A stretch of DNA of 64,000 nucleotides, taken from Dyadobacter sediminis (GTDB lineage Bacteria > Bacteroidota > Bacteroidia > Cytophagales > Spirosomataceae). Both the position numbers and the translations under genes were made by a program. Within the stretch, counting starts at the first letter, position 1, and every line of letters starts with the position of its first letter. Positions 53,919 to 62,631 of this stretch are shown one piece after another. Location: positions 868,001 to 932,000 of the forward strand of contig NZ_VCEI01000011.1 in assembly GCF_005860765.1 (NCBI RefSeq), written 5' to 3'. Below the pieces are notes generated by a model. The model was not told the DNA's origin. It saw only the letters and a program-made list of their open reading frames with translations, and made no database searches.

Positions 53919-53945
53919 AACGGAACGGTTCGAAGCCGTTCCGTT
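53919..53945 (+). other. Hairpin downstream of the SAM aptamer
   Basis: A 10-bp perfect stem AACGGAACGG (53919-53928) with CCGTTCCGTT (53936-53945) and a 7-base loop, 40 nt after the aptamer and 70 nt before the first gene. It could be the expression platform (terminator stem), but the U-tract after it is weak. Confidence 0.55.
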
Positions 53946-54016
53946 ACGACAATTCTTATATCTGTTCAAAGCTCAAATAGCCGGAAAACTTAAAACTGTT
54001 TTACTAAAATAATGGA

Positions 54017-55285
54017 ATGAAAATGAAAAAACTGATCTCCTTTGTCACAGCACTGGCGTTGATTTCTTCTTTTACAAAGGCGCATGCACAACAAAAAGCA
54101 TTGCAAAACGGCATCTGGCGCGGTGTGTTCCGGATAAGCGACATCGATGTCCCGTTTAATTTTGAAGTAAAAAACGGAGCCGGCAAAGAACCTGTTTTCA
54201 CAGCGATCAACGGCGAAAGGCGGGACGATTTTCAGGCCAGATTTATTTCTCCGGATTCCATTCAGGTGAGCCTTAATACTTTTGAAACGGCGTGGTTTGC
54301 CAGAATCGAGAACGACGGCACATTATCCGGCGTACAGAAAAGCCTGATTCCGGGAAACAACGGCAGAATCCTTCCGTTCAGGGCTGAACCGGGCAAATCA
54401 TACCGGTTTACAGAGCCGGGCCAGGAAATTACCCCGAAGGCCAATTTGTCGGGAAAATGGGTGATAAAAATTGCGCCGGACGCATCCGCCGGTAATCAAG
54501 CCGCGCCCGACCGCGTTGCCGTTTTCGAACAAAAAGGCAGCAAACTCAACGGCATCATACTGACTGTTTCGGGCGACAGCCGCGAACTGGAAGGCGATGT
54601 GCAGGGCGACGAATTCCAGCTTTCCGGCGTAACGGGTTCCGGCCCGGCTTATGTAAAAGGCAAAATCAACAGCGACCATTCCATCAGCGGTGCCATCGGT
54701 GCCAATGCACATCCGGTTCTTTTTGAAGGTATTAAAGACGACAAAGCCGCATTGCCCGATGCCTATGCGCTCACTTTCCTGAAACCGGGCTATGAAAAGC
54801 TGGACTTCACCTTTCCAGACCTGAACGGAAAACCGGTTTCCCTAAGCGATGAAAAGTACAAAGGCAAAGTCGTTGTCGTCGAGATCATGGGAAGCTGGTG
54901 CCCCAACTGCATTGACCAGATTACTTTCCTGGCGCCGTGGTACAAAGAAAACAAAAGCAAGGGCGTGGAAGCCATTGCACTGGCGTTCGAAGCGAAAGAC
55001 GATCTGACTTTTGCAAAAAATGCGCTGACCAAACTCAAAAACCGGTACGACATGCAGTATGACATCCTGTTTGCCGGCAAAACAGGCGCCAATGCCGTAG
55101 CCGAAAAACTTCCGGCCATCGATAAATTCCTGGCTTTTCCAACCACAATCATCATTGGCCGCGATGGGAAAGTAAAGGAAATCCATACCGGTTTTTCGGG
55201 TAAAGGAACGGGGAAGTTTTATCAGGATTATGTAAACAAATGGAATACGGATCTGGCGAAACTGATCAGCGAACCGCTGCCATAA
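54017..55285 (+). CDS. Periplasmic TlpA-like thioredoxin protein
   Basis: 422 residues with a signal peptide (cleaved near KAHAQ, about residue 25). ATGs at 54017 and 54023 are both possible starts. Residues 30-265 form a beta-rich N-terminal part with two GxWxGxF/GKWVIKI-like openings. The C-terminal 150 residues are a thioredoxin/AhpC-TSA domain starting LDFTFPDLNGKPVSLSDEK, with the redox site C295-P-N-C298 in GSWCPNCIDQ and a cis-Pro in LAFPTTIII. It should reduce or exchange disulfides in the periplasm. It is the first gene after the SAM-type leader and is followed after 57 bp by a cysteine desulfurase gene, so a role in handling a thiol or disulfide nutrient is likely. Confidence 0.9.
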   Translation: MKMKKLISFVTALALISSFTKAHAQQKALQNGIWRGVFRISDIDVPFNFEVKNGAGKEPVFTAINGERRDDFQARFISPDSIQVSLNTFETAWFARIENDGTLSGVQKSLIPGNNGRILPFRAEPGKSYRFTEPGQEITPKANLSGKWVIKIAPDASAGNQAAPDRVAVFEQKGSKLNGIILTVSGDSRELEGDVQGDEFQLSGVTGSGPAYVKGKINSDHSISGAIGANAHPVLFEGIKDDKAALPDAYALTFLKPGYEKLDFTFPDLNGKPVSLSDEKYKGKVVVVEIMGSWCPNCIDQITFLAPWYKENKSKGVEAIALAFEAKDDLTFAKNALTKLKNRYDMQYDILFAGKTGANAVAEKLPAIDKFLAFPTTIIIGRDGKVKEIHTGFSGKGTGKFYQDYVNKWNTDLAKLISEPLP

Positions 55286-55342
55286 GCCTGCAAAATCAAA
55301 TTTAATTATCAGCAATCTGAAATATTCCATTTAAAACCTTGA

Positions 55343-56527
55343 ATGACTATGGAGATTTATTGTGACAATGCCGCAACAACAGCCCTTGATCCGGAAGTGA
55401 TCGAAGCCATTCTTCCTTTTTTAACACAAAACTTCGGAAACCCTTCTTCGTCCCACTGGGCGGGAAGAAAAGTAAATGAGGCCATTGCGGATTCTCGCAG
55501 GCTTATCGCCGGAATTCTGAACGCGTCGGATGATGAAATATATTTCACTTCGGGCGCTACGGAGGGAATTAATCTCGCTATCTCGGGTGTTGTGCTTACA
55601 TACGGGATAAATCATGTAATAACGAGCAAAATCGAACATAAGGCCGTTTTGCAAACCATTTCCCAGCTTGAAAAGAAAGGAGACGTTGAAACAAGTTTTG
55701 TAAAACTGGATGAACGCGGCAATGTCGATCTGGATCATCTTGAAAATCTGCTAAGGGCCAATCCCCGGACGCTCATCTGTCTGATGCACGGCAACAATGA
55801 AACAGGAAATCTTACTGATATCAAGGCTGTCAGTAAACTTGCACAACAATATAATGCCATTTTCTTCACGGACACCACGCAGACCATCGGCAAGTACCGG
55901 TTCGATCTGGAACAGATACCTGTCGATTTCCTCGTCGGGTCTGCGCATAAATTTCACGGGCCAAAAGGTACAGGATTTATTTACATCAATAAAAAACACC
56001 GTATCAAGGCGCAGATTTTTGGCGGCGGGCAGGAGAAAGGGCAACGCGGCGGAACGGAAAACGTGATCGGCATTATCGGGCTGGCCAAAGCGATGCAAGT
56101 GGCTTACCGCGATCTGGACGCCAATCTGGAAAAAACCGGCAAACTGAAACAGTACATGCTTTCCAGACTGGCCATCAGCGGTGTTCAGGACATGGACTAT
56201 AACGGCGAAAGCCGCTCGCTGGAAAAAAGCCTTTCGAATATCCTGAATGTATCCTTTCCATGTCTGCCGGAAGGAAGTCTGGTTAAAATTCTGGATGCAT
56301 CGGGTATTGCTGTTTCGGGAGGCAGCGCATGTTCCAGCCAGGGCAGCTCGCATGTGATCAGCGCACTCCGATGTCGGCAAAACAGAGAAAATGTCCGTTT
56401 TTCTTTCAGCAAGTTCAACACTTTTGACGAGATCGACCACATTGTGCAGGCCATTGCAGGCATTTACAGAGCCGGACAGGCTGCGCAGCAAAATCAATCC
56501 CGGTTTCACTTTGAATTAACCAACTGA
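55343..56527 (+). CDS. Cysteine desulfurase family protein (NifS/IscS-like)
   Basis: 394 residues, class V PLP aminotransferase fold. Start YCDNAATTALDPEV and GNPSSSHWAG are family blocks. H99 (SKIEHKAV) stacks on PLP, K203 in GSAHKFHGPKG is the Schiff-base Lys, and C330 in SGGSACSSQGSSHV is the persulfide-carrying Cys. All key residues are in place. A cysteine desulfurase takes sulfur from cysteine and passes it to Fe-S or other acceptors. Being third-party to no isc or suf genes but inside a SAM-controlled operon with an importer suggests that it works on a nutrient sulfur source, perhaps cysteine or a cysteine derivative. The susC-like gene follows after 46 bp. Confidence 0.93.
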   Translation: MTMEIYCDNAATTALDPEVIEAILPFLTQNFGNPSSSHWAGRKVNEAIADSRRLIAGILNASDDEIYFTSGATEGINLAISGVVLTYGINHVITSKIEHKAVLQTISQLEKKGDVETSFVKLDERGNVDLDHLENLLRANPRTLICLMHGNNETGNLTDIKAVSKLAQQYNAIFFTDTTQTIGKYRFDLEQIPVDFLVGSAHKFHGPKGTGFIYINKKHRIKAQIFGGGQEKGQRGGTENVIGIIGLAKAMQVAYRDLDANLEKTGKLKQYMLSRLAISGVQDMDYNGESRSLEKSLSNILNVSFPCLPEGSLVKILDASGIAVSGGSACSSQGSSHVISALRCRQNRENVRFSFSKFNTFDEIDHIVQAIAGIYRAGQAAQQNQSRFHFELTN

Positions 56528-56573
56528 GCCAATACACGCTCATCTATATCTGTTTAAGTATTATCTCTACATC

Positions 56574-59500
56574 ATGAATAAAAATTTAGTCTTCATTTTC
56601 CTCCTGTTCAGTATTGTGCATGCGTCATTTGCACAGAATATCAGTGTTACCGGCCGGGTAACGTCCAGAAACGACAACGAAGCCCTGCCCGGCGTAACCA
56701 TTCTTATCAAAGGAAGCTCCAAAGGAACGGCCACCGACATTGATGGTCGCTATACTATAGATGCCGCATCAGGTGCTACGCTCATTTTTTCCTTTATCGG
56801 CCTGAAATCCACCGAACTGACTGTGCCTGAAAACGGCAAACTGGATGTGCAGCTGGAAAGCGACGAAACGATCCTGCAGGAAGTTGTTGTGACGGCGCTC
56901 GGCATTGCAAAAGAGAAAAAATCACTGGGTTATGCCGTTCAGGAATTGCAGACCAAGGATATTGCAGAAGCGCGGGAAAACAATCTCGTGAATGCATTAT
57001 CGGGTAAAATTGCCGGTGTAAACATCACAAACAGTCAGGGCGGAATGGGCTCTTCCCGGATTGTGATCCGCGGCGAAACCTCCATTGCAGGCAATAACCA
57101 GCCGTTGTTTGTAGTCGATGGAATTCCGATTGACAACTCGCAGCTGGGTGCCGGCTCGGTTGGTTCGCGCGATTTTGCCAATGCAATTTCCGATATCAAC
57201 CCCAACGACATTGAGTCGATCAGCGTCCTGAAAGGTCCGAACGCGGCTGCATTGTACGGATCGAGGGCTTCCAACGGCGTCATTCTGATCAAGACCAAAT
57301 CAGGAAAAGGCACGCAAAAAGGGCTCGGCGTAAACGTGAATTTCGGCTACACTTTTGATAAACTGCTTGTTTTGCCTGAATACCAGAATGTTTACGGTCA
57401 GGGAACAGGCGGCGCTTTCTCTTATGTCAACGGAAAAGGCGGCGGCATCAATGACGCAACAGACGAAAGCTGGGGTCCGAAAATGGACGGCCGGCTGATT
57501 CCGCAGTTTTTCTCCAACGGCGAACCGGCCCCGTTCGTCGCGCACCCGGATAACGTCAAAAACTTTTTTGAAACCGGGCATACAAGAACAACCGGCGTCT
57601 CGGTTTCGGGTTCCAATGAAAAGCTGGATTACCGTTTTTCATTCAACAACAGCAAGCAGACCGGCGTCATCCCGAATACGGATATTTCCAAAAACGCGTT
57701 TGGTGTCAACACCACTTACCGCCTCAACGACAAGCTGACGCTAACGACCAGCGCAAACTTCTCCCGCAACAGTTCGGATAACCTGCCGGGGACATCCGGA
57801 AGAGGATCAAGCGTCATGCTTCAGTTCCTGTGGTTCGGGCGTCAGGTGGATACGGAACTACTGAAGGATTACAACAAAGGTGGTTTTGATTACAACTGGA
57901 ACCACAGTTATTACAGCAATCCGTACCTGCTTCAATATGAAAATACCGTTCAGCAACGTCGTGACCGCTTTTTCGGCAACGTAAACCTGAACTATAAAAT
58001 TACGGACTGGCTTACGGCAACGGTGCGTACCGGAAACGATTATTACAATGACAAACGTAAATTCAAGGTTGCTTACGGCACAAACGGTACGCCTTTCGGT
58101 TCCTATACGGAAGACAGCTACATTGTGAATGAGAACAATACAGACTTCAATTTCAACTTTCACAAAAATGTAAGCGCGGATTTCGAACTTGACTGGCTTG
58201 TCGGCGGTAACCTGCGCAGCAATTTCAACGAACAGAATTATCAGCAGGCTCCGAAGCTGGCCGTTTCAGGATTGTATACGCTCAACAATTCCCGCGATCC
58301 GCTGGTATCCAGCAATGTGCTGCGCAAACAAAAGGTTTACAGTGCATTCAGTTCGGCCCAGCTGGGTTTCCGGAATTATGCCTTTCTTAACCTTACAGCC
58401 AGAAATGACTGGTCCTCAACGCTGCCGACCGGGAACAACTCGTATTTCTATCCATCCGTTAATGCCAGTCTGGTCCTTACGGATGCATTCAATATCAAGA
58501 GCAATGTGCTGACTTATGCCAAGCTGCGCGGCGGCTGGGCACAGGTTGGAAAAGACACAGACCCTTATCAGCTGATCAACACCTATCCTTTCAACCAGCC
58601 TTTCGGCAGCAATCCGTTACTGACTGTTTCGGATGTGTTACTGAATGCCGACCTTAAACCGGAAATTACAAAATCGACCGAAGTCGGTGCGGACGTGGCA
58701 TTGTTTAAAAACCGCGTAAGACTGGATGTCAGCTATTACAATACGGACAGTTATAACCAGATTTTAAGAGCAGACGTAAGCCCTTCCACCGGATACAAGC
58801 AAAAGCTGCTGAACGCCGGGCACATCAACAACAAGGGCTTTGAGGCCATGCTGAATGTAAAAGCCATTGAAACCAACGCAGGTTTCAGATGGGATGTCGG
58901 CATCAATTACTCAAGAAACAGAAGCAAGGTCATTGCACTCGACGACGAAGGATTTCTGAACGATTACAAACTGGGAACCAACGGTGTTACGGTTTATGCC
59001 AGCAAAGGACTGGGTTACGGCGCATTGTTCGGCTCGGCTTTTGCCCGCAATGCAGCAGGCGAAATGATCATTGGCTCCACCGGAATCCCGACAAGAGACC
59101 CCAACCAGAAAGTACTGGGACATTACCAGCCCAAATGGATCGGCGGAATCACGAATTCGTTCGCTTTCAAAGGATTTAACCTGAGTGTTCTGATTGATAC
59201 CAAACAAGGCGGCTCCATCTATTCGGCAACCAATGCAACCGGCCGTTACACAGGCGTTCTGGCCTCGACACTGCCGGGAAGGGATGCGGAACATGGAGGG
59301 CTTACCTATTACTATCCGGGCAACAACAAATCAGGCGTTGCGGTGCAAATTGCCAATGCAGCAGCTGCGCCAACAGGCGCTGTGGTTTACGAGGACGGCA
59401 TCATTGCGCCCGGCGTTACAGCAGACGGCAAGCCAAATACGACTATCGTTTCTGCGGAGCGCTATTACAAAGGCGTTTACAGCAACAGTGCAGGTATCAA

Positions 59501-59765
59501 CGAGGCAAGTGTATTCGACGCATCCTTTATCAAACTGCGCGAGGTTAAACTGGGTTATACGGTTCCGCAATCCTTTGTATCGAAATACAAACTGCAAAGC
59601 CTGATCTTCTCGGTCTACGGCAGAAACCTGGCTTTCCTGCAGAAAAAAGCAGACAACATTGATCCGGAAACGGCTTTCAACACCGGAAACACAGGTCAAG
59701 GACTGGAATCCCTGCAATTGCCGACCACCAGTTCTTACGGATTTAATATTTTAATTGGCTTCTAA
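56574..59765 (+). CDS. SusC/RagA family TonB-linked outer-membrane protein
   Basis: 1063 residues. Signal peptide to about residue 21 (VHASFAQ). A carboxypeptidase-regulatory-like domain spans about 23-98 (VTGRVTSRNDNEALPGVTI). The TonB plug covers about 105-240 with LVNALSGKIAGVNI, RIVIRGETSIAGNNQPLFVVDG and DIESISVLKGPNAAALYGSRASNGVI. The 22-strand barrel ends in SSYGFNILIGF. It is the outer-membrane channel of a SusCD pair. Unlike the SusC at 13206, no glycosidase is near; the cotranscribed genes are a thioredoxin-like protein and a cysteine desulfurase, and the leader is a SAM-type riboswitch. The cargo is thus more likely a sulfur compound or peptide than a glycan. Confidence 0.96.
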   Translation: MNKNLVFIFLLFSIVHASFAQNISVTGRVTSRNDNEALPGVTILIKGSSKGTATDIDGRYTIDAASGATLIFSFIGLKSTELTVPENGKLDVQLESDETILQEVVVTALGIAKEKKSLGYAVQELQTKDIAEARENNLVNALSGKIAGVNITNSQGGMGSSRIVIRGETSIAGNNQPLFVVDGIPIDNSQLGAGSVGSRDFANAISDINPNDIESISVLKGPNAAALYGSRASNGVILIKTKSGKGTQKGLGVNVNFGYTFDKLLVLPEYQNVYGQGTGGAFSYVNGKGGGINDATDESWGPKMDGRLIPQFFSNGEPAPFVAHPDNVKNFFETGHTRTTGVSVSGSNEKLDYRFSFNNSKQTGVIPNTDISKNAFGVNTTYRLNDKLTLTTSANFSRNSSDNLPGTSGRGSSVMLQFLWFGRQVDTELLKDYNKGGFDYNWNHSYYSNPYLLQYENTVQQRRDRFFGNVNLNYKITDWLTATVRTGNDYYNDKRKFKVAYGTNGTPFGSYTEDSYIVNENNTDFNFNFHKNVSADFELDWLVGGNLRSNFNEQNYQQAPKLAVSGLYTLNNSRDPLVSSNVLRKQKVYSAFSSAQLGFRNYAFLNLTARNDWSSTLPTGNNSYFYPSVNASLVLTDAFNIKSNVLTYAKLRGGWAQVGKDTDPYQLINTYPFNQPFGSNPLLTVSDVLLNADLKPEITKSTEVGADVALFKNRVRLDVSYYNTDSYNQILRADVSPSTGYKQKLLNAGHINNKGFEAMLNVKAIETNAGFRWDVGINYSRNRSKVIALDDEGFLNDYKLGTNGVTVYASKGLGYGALFGSAFARNAAGEMIIGSTGIPTRDPNQKVLGHYQPKWIGGITNSFAFKGFNLSVLIDTKQGGSIYSATNATGRYTGVLASTLPGRDAEHGGLTYYYPGNNKSGVAVQIANAAAAPTGAVVYEDGIIAPGVTADGKPNTTIVSAERYYKGVYSNSAGINEASVFDASFIKLREVKLGYTVPQSFVSKYKLQSLIFSVYGRNLAFLQKKADNIDPETAFNTGNTGQGLESLQLPTTSSYGFNILIGF

Positions 59766-59778
59766 CTGACAAATCATC

Positions 59779-61221
59779 ATGTTTAAAAATATAATAGTAA
59801 AAGGGATTGCCATTGCTTCACTGTCGGCATTTTTGATAAGCTGCCAGGACGAACTGGAAGAAATAAACGAGAACCCGAACGAGGCGATCAGCGCACAGCC
59901 GGAATACCTGCTGGCCAATTCGATCAAGTCCAACGCGGATGTAATTCTGGGATCGGATGCCTCCATGGAAACGACCACCTTATATGTACAGCACTGGGCC
60001 AAAATACAGTATACGGACGTTGACAAATACACGGTCAGTATTTCCAATATCCAGAACATCTGGACAAACCTTTACTCACAGGGACTAACGGATTATAACC
60101 GGATCATTGAAATCGGGGAACAAACGGAAAATGTAAATTATCAGGCCGTTGGACTGATCCTCAAATCATGGACGTTTCAGATCCTGACCGATCTCTACGG
60201 CGACATTCCTTACAGTGAAGCAGGGAAAATCGATCAGACACTGACGCCGAAATACGATGCACAAAGAGATGTATATCTTGGCTTGTTAAGCGACCTGAAA
60301 AAAGCTTCGGACCTTATCAATCCTGCCGGCAGCCCGATCAGCGGTGATGTGATTTACAACGGTAACCTGAACAAATGGAAAAAGTTTGCAAATTCCCTGC
60401 GGTTGCGTATCGCACTGCGCATTGCAGACCGTGAACCTCAAATTTCAAAAACAGTTATTGCAGAACTTGCTGCGGATAAAAGCCAGCTGATTGCATCCAA
60501 TGATGAAATTGCTCAATTGAATTATCTGGCTTCTCCGAACCAGAACCCGGTTTCAAGAGACCGGGAAACGCGTGATGATTACCGTGTGAGCAAATCGGTG
60601 ATTGACAAGCTTCAGGAATTGAAAGATCCGCGGCTGGCCATTTTCGCAAACAAAACCGTGGATGCCACGCCGACCGGATACATTGGCGTAACGAACGGAT
60701 TGCCGGCGGATTCTTCGGCCAAACTGGGATTTACAAGAACTTCCAGACTGGGCGATTATTTCACCGCCCCTACTTCACCGGCTGTGTTTCTGAGCTATTC
60801 CGAGGTATTGTTTAACCTGGCCGAAGCGGCACAAAGAGGCTTTATTGCCGATAAGCCGGCGGAATTGTACAATGCGGCGGTTACCGCTTCTCTGCAGCAG
60901 TTCAAGGTAAACAGTGCAGACATTACGACGTACCTCGCGCAGCCTGCCGTTGCATACAATCCGGCCAATTTCAAGAAATCCATCGGTGAACAGAAATGGC
61001 TTGCCTTGTTCAGTCAGGGACCCGAAGCCTACACGGAATGGAGAAGACTGGATTTTCCCCAGCTGAAACCGGCTTATGCAGGTGTGCTGGACGGTAAAAT
61101 CCCTTCGCGGCTCATTTACCCGACCGGCGAACAGGCACTGAACGGCGCCAATTACAAAGCGGCTGTTGCCAATCAGGGCGAAGACCGGTTGACTACGAAA
61201 TTGTGGTTTGATGTTTTTTGA
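59779..61221 (+). CDS. SusD-like lipoprotein (SusD/RagB family 2 type)
   Basis: 480 residues with a lipoprotein signal ending at C22 (SAFLISC). The mature part begins with an acidic DELEEINENPNEA run. Helical blocks include NIWTNLYSQGLTDYNRIIEIGEQ and QILTDLYGDIPYSEAGK, then NKWKKFANSLRLRIALRIAD, and the end has SQGPEAYTEWRRLDFPQLKPA. This pattern fits the SusD-like_2 branch, which is often found with transporters of non-glycan or small ligands. It starts 13 bp after susC and closes the operon; a strong terminator follows. It should bind the nutrient at the cell surface and deliver it to SusC. Confidence 0.94.
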   Translation: MFKNIIVKGIAIASLSAFLISCQDELEEINENPNEAISAQPEYLLANSIKSNADVILGSDASMETTTLYVQHWAKIQYTDVDKYTVSISNIQNIWTNLYSQGLTDYNRIIEIGEQTENVNYQAVGLILKSWTFQILTDLYGDIPYSEAGKIDQTLTPKYDAQRDVYLGLLSDLKKASDLINPAGSPISGDVIYNGNLNKWKKFANSLRLRIALRIADREPQISKTVIAELAADKSQLIASNDEIAQLNYLASPNQNPVSRDRETRDDYRVSKSVIDKLQELKDPRLAIFANKTVDATPTGYIGVTNGLPADSSAKLGFTRTSRLGDYFTAPTSPAVFLSYSEVLFNLAEAAQRGFIADKPAELYNAAVTASLQQFKVNSADITTYLAQPAVAYNPANFKKSIGEQKWLALFSQGPEAYTEWRRLDFPQLKPAYAGVLDGKIPSRLIYPTGEQALNGANYKAAVANQGEDRLTTKLWFDVF

Positions 61222-61282
61222 AACTAAATGCCTGTTCCGGCAAATGGGAACGGACATAAGTAACGGAAAAGCCTGATAAAAG

Positions 61283-61328
61283 AACGCCTGAAAGAATGAA
61301 GAGTTCATCATTGTTTCAGGCGTTTTTA
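61283..61328 (+). terminator. Intrinsic terminator of the SAM-controlled operon
   Basis: AACGCCTGAAA (61283-61293) pairs with TTTCAGGCGTT (61314-61324), with an inner AATGAA / TTCAT pair, followed by a T-run. It stands between the susD gene and the convergent MFS gene. Confidence 0.9.
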
Positions 61329-61398
61329 TTTTGGTTAGCTACTTCTGCTGGTTGTACTGAAATCCGTCTGCCTGATTTACTGACATGTCATTTCAAAG

Positions 61399-62616
61399 TT
61401 ATTTTGCTCTTGCTGTTACGATGAATGCCACGAGAAACGGAGCTGTAAATACCAGCAGGGCATTGCCGAACCCACCCAGCATACTGACCAGCGAACCAAT
61501 GAAAAAAACGGCCGTAGCCGTAAAAAAACGACCGATATTAAAACAAAATCCCGTTGCGGTTCCCCGGATATTTACCGGGAACAATTCAGGGATATAGCTT
61601 GACAATGCACCCTGACTGATCCCGAAGCAGAAAGACAGCATTGCGGTTTCAACATAAATGATACCTGAAAATACACGGTTGGTAAGAAACAGAATGCAGC
61701 ACATGATGAGGCAAACAGCAAAGGTCGCCATTAAGGTGGCTTTTTTGCCAAACCTGTTGATCAGCATGCCGGAAAATATTCCGCCGGTAATCCCTCCTGC
61801 TCCAAGCAGCACCATAATGAGGCCGCGTTCCTTTTGTCCTTCGTGTCCGTCGGCAAGCAATGTCTGCACCCATGTCGGCAGCCAGGAGAATATGCCCCAA
61901 AGCCCGATCAGTACGGACCCGAAAATGACAGATCCTGAAACCAGGTTAGCCCGGTTACTTTTATGAAAAACATTTTCTTTACGATTTTTTATAATTTTCA
62001 TATGCTTCCATTTGTCCGACTCCGGTGCTGCCATCCCGATGATCAGCGCAGCGATAACCGGAATGATCCCGATGCCAAATGCCGTGCGCCAGTCTGAAAA
62101 AATCAGGTTGAGACTGCCTGTTGTTACAATGCCTACGGGAAAGCAGACGGCCAGAATGCCCAGCATCACCGCACTGCTGCGCTGTTCCCAGATCTCCGAG
62201 ATGTACACGGTCGTAATCAGCAGTACGCCGCCTACGCCCATGCCCGACAGAAAACGAATGGCAAGCAACGTATTCAAATCGGGCACGATGGAAACCAGAC
62301 AAGTGCCAAATCCATACAGCGCTGTCACCAGCGCAAGCGATCGGACCCGGCCGATGTTATCACTTACAACTCCGAAAAGCAATCCGCCGCACATCCATCC
62401 ATACAGATAAACCGCATTGACATAAGCGCCTGCTTTCCCGAGTTCGGCCGGTGATAAAGTTGCCCCTTTCAGCTCCGGAACGGCAACCGGCAAATACACA
62501 GACATCAGCGTGGAGACTGTTCCGCTCAGGATGTAACTTACGGCACACAGTCCAAAAGCAAACCATTTTTTGCTCATGCTGATCGTTTCAGCATTGTTTA
62601 TTTCCAGTGTTTCCAT
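61399..62616 (-). CDS. MFS transporter (metabolite:H+ symporter type)
   Basis: 405 residues, twelve helices. The pattern YGWMCGGLLFGVVSDNIGRVRSLAL (loop 2-3 motif with G-x-x-x-D-x-x-G-R), then FLSGMGVGGVLLITTVYISEIWEQRSSAVM and a C-terminal SYIPELFPVNIRGTATGFCFN, is that of the sugar/aromatic-acid:H+ symporter branch. It carries small organic acids or similar compounds over the inner membrane. The TonB-receptor gene lies 15 bp upstream on the same strand, so the two form one import route: outer membrane first, then inner membrane. The substrate cannot be read from the sequence. Confidence 0.92.
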   Translation of the reverse strand: METLEINNAETISMSKKWFAFGLCAVSYILSGTVSTLMSVYLPVAVPELKGATLSPAELGKAGAYVNAVYLYGWMCGGLLFGVVSDNIGRVRSLALVTALYGFGTCLVSIVPDLNTLLAIRFLSGMGVGGVLLITTVYISEIWEQRSSAVMLGILAVCFPVGIVTTGSLNLIFSDWRTAFGIGIIPVIAALIIGMAAPESDKWKHMKIIKNRKENVFHKSNRANLVSGSVIFGSVLIGLWGIFSWLPTWVQTLLADGHEGQKERGLIMVLLGAGGITGGIFSGMLINRFGKKATLMATFAVCLIMCCILFLTNRVFSGIIYVETAMLSFCFGISQGALSSYIPELFPVNIRGTATGFCFNIGRFFTATAVFFIGSLVSMLGGFGNALLVFTAPFLVAFIVTARAK

Positions 62617-62631
62617 TAAAGGCGTATTCGG

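Noticed and set aside
53919..53945. tRNA-like T-arm (GGTTCGAA)
   Set aside because: The motif is only the loop of a simple hairpin; no acceptor, D or anticodon arms are near.
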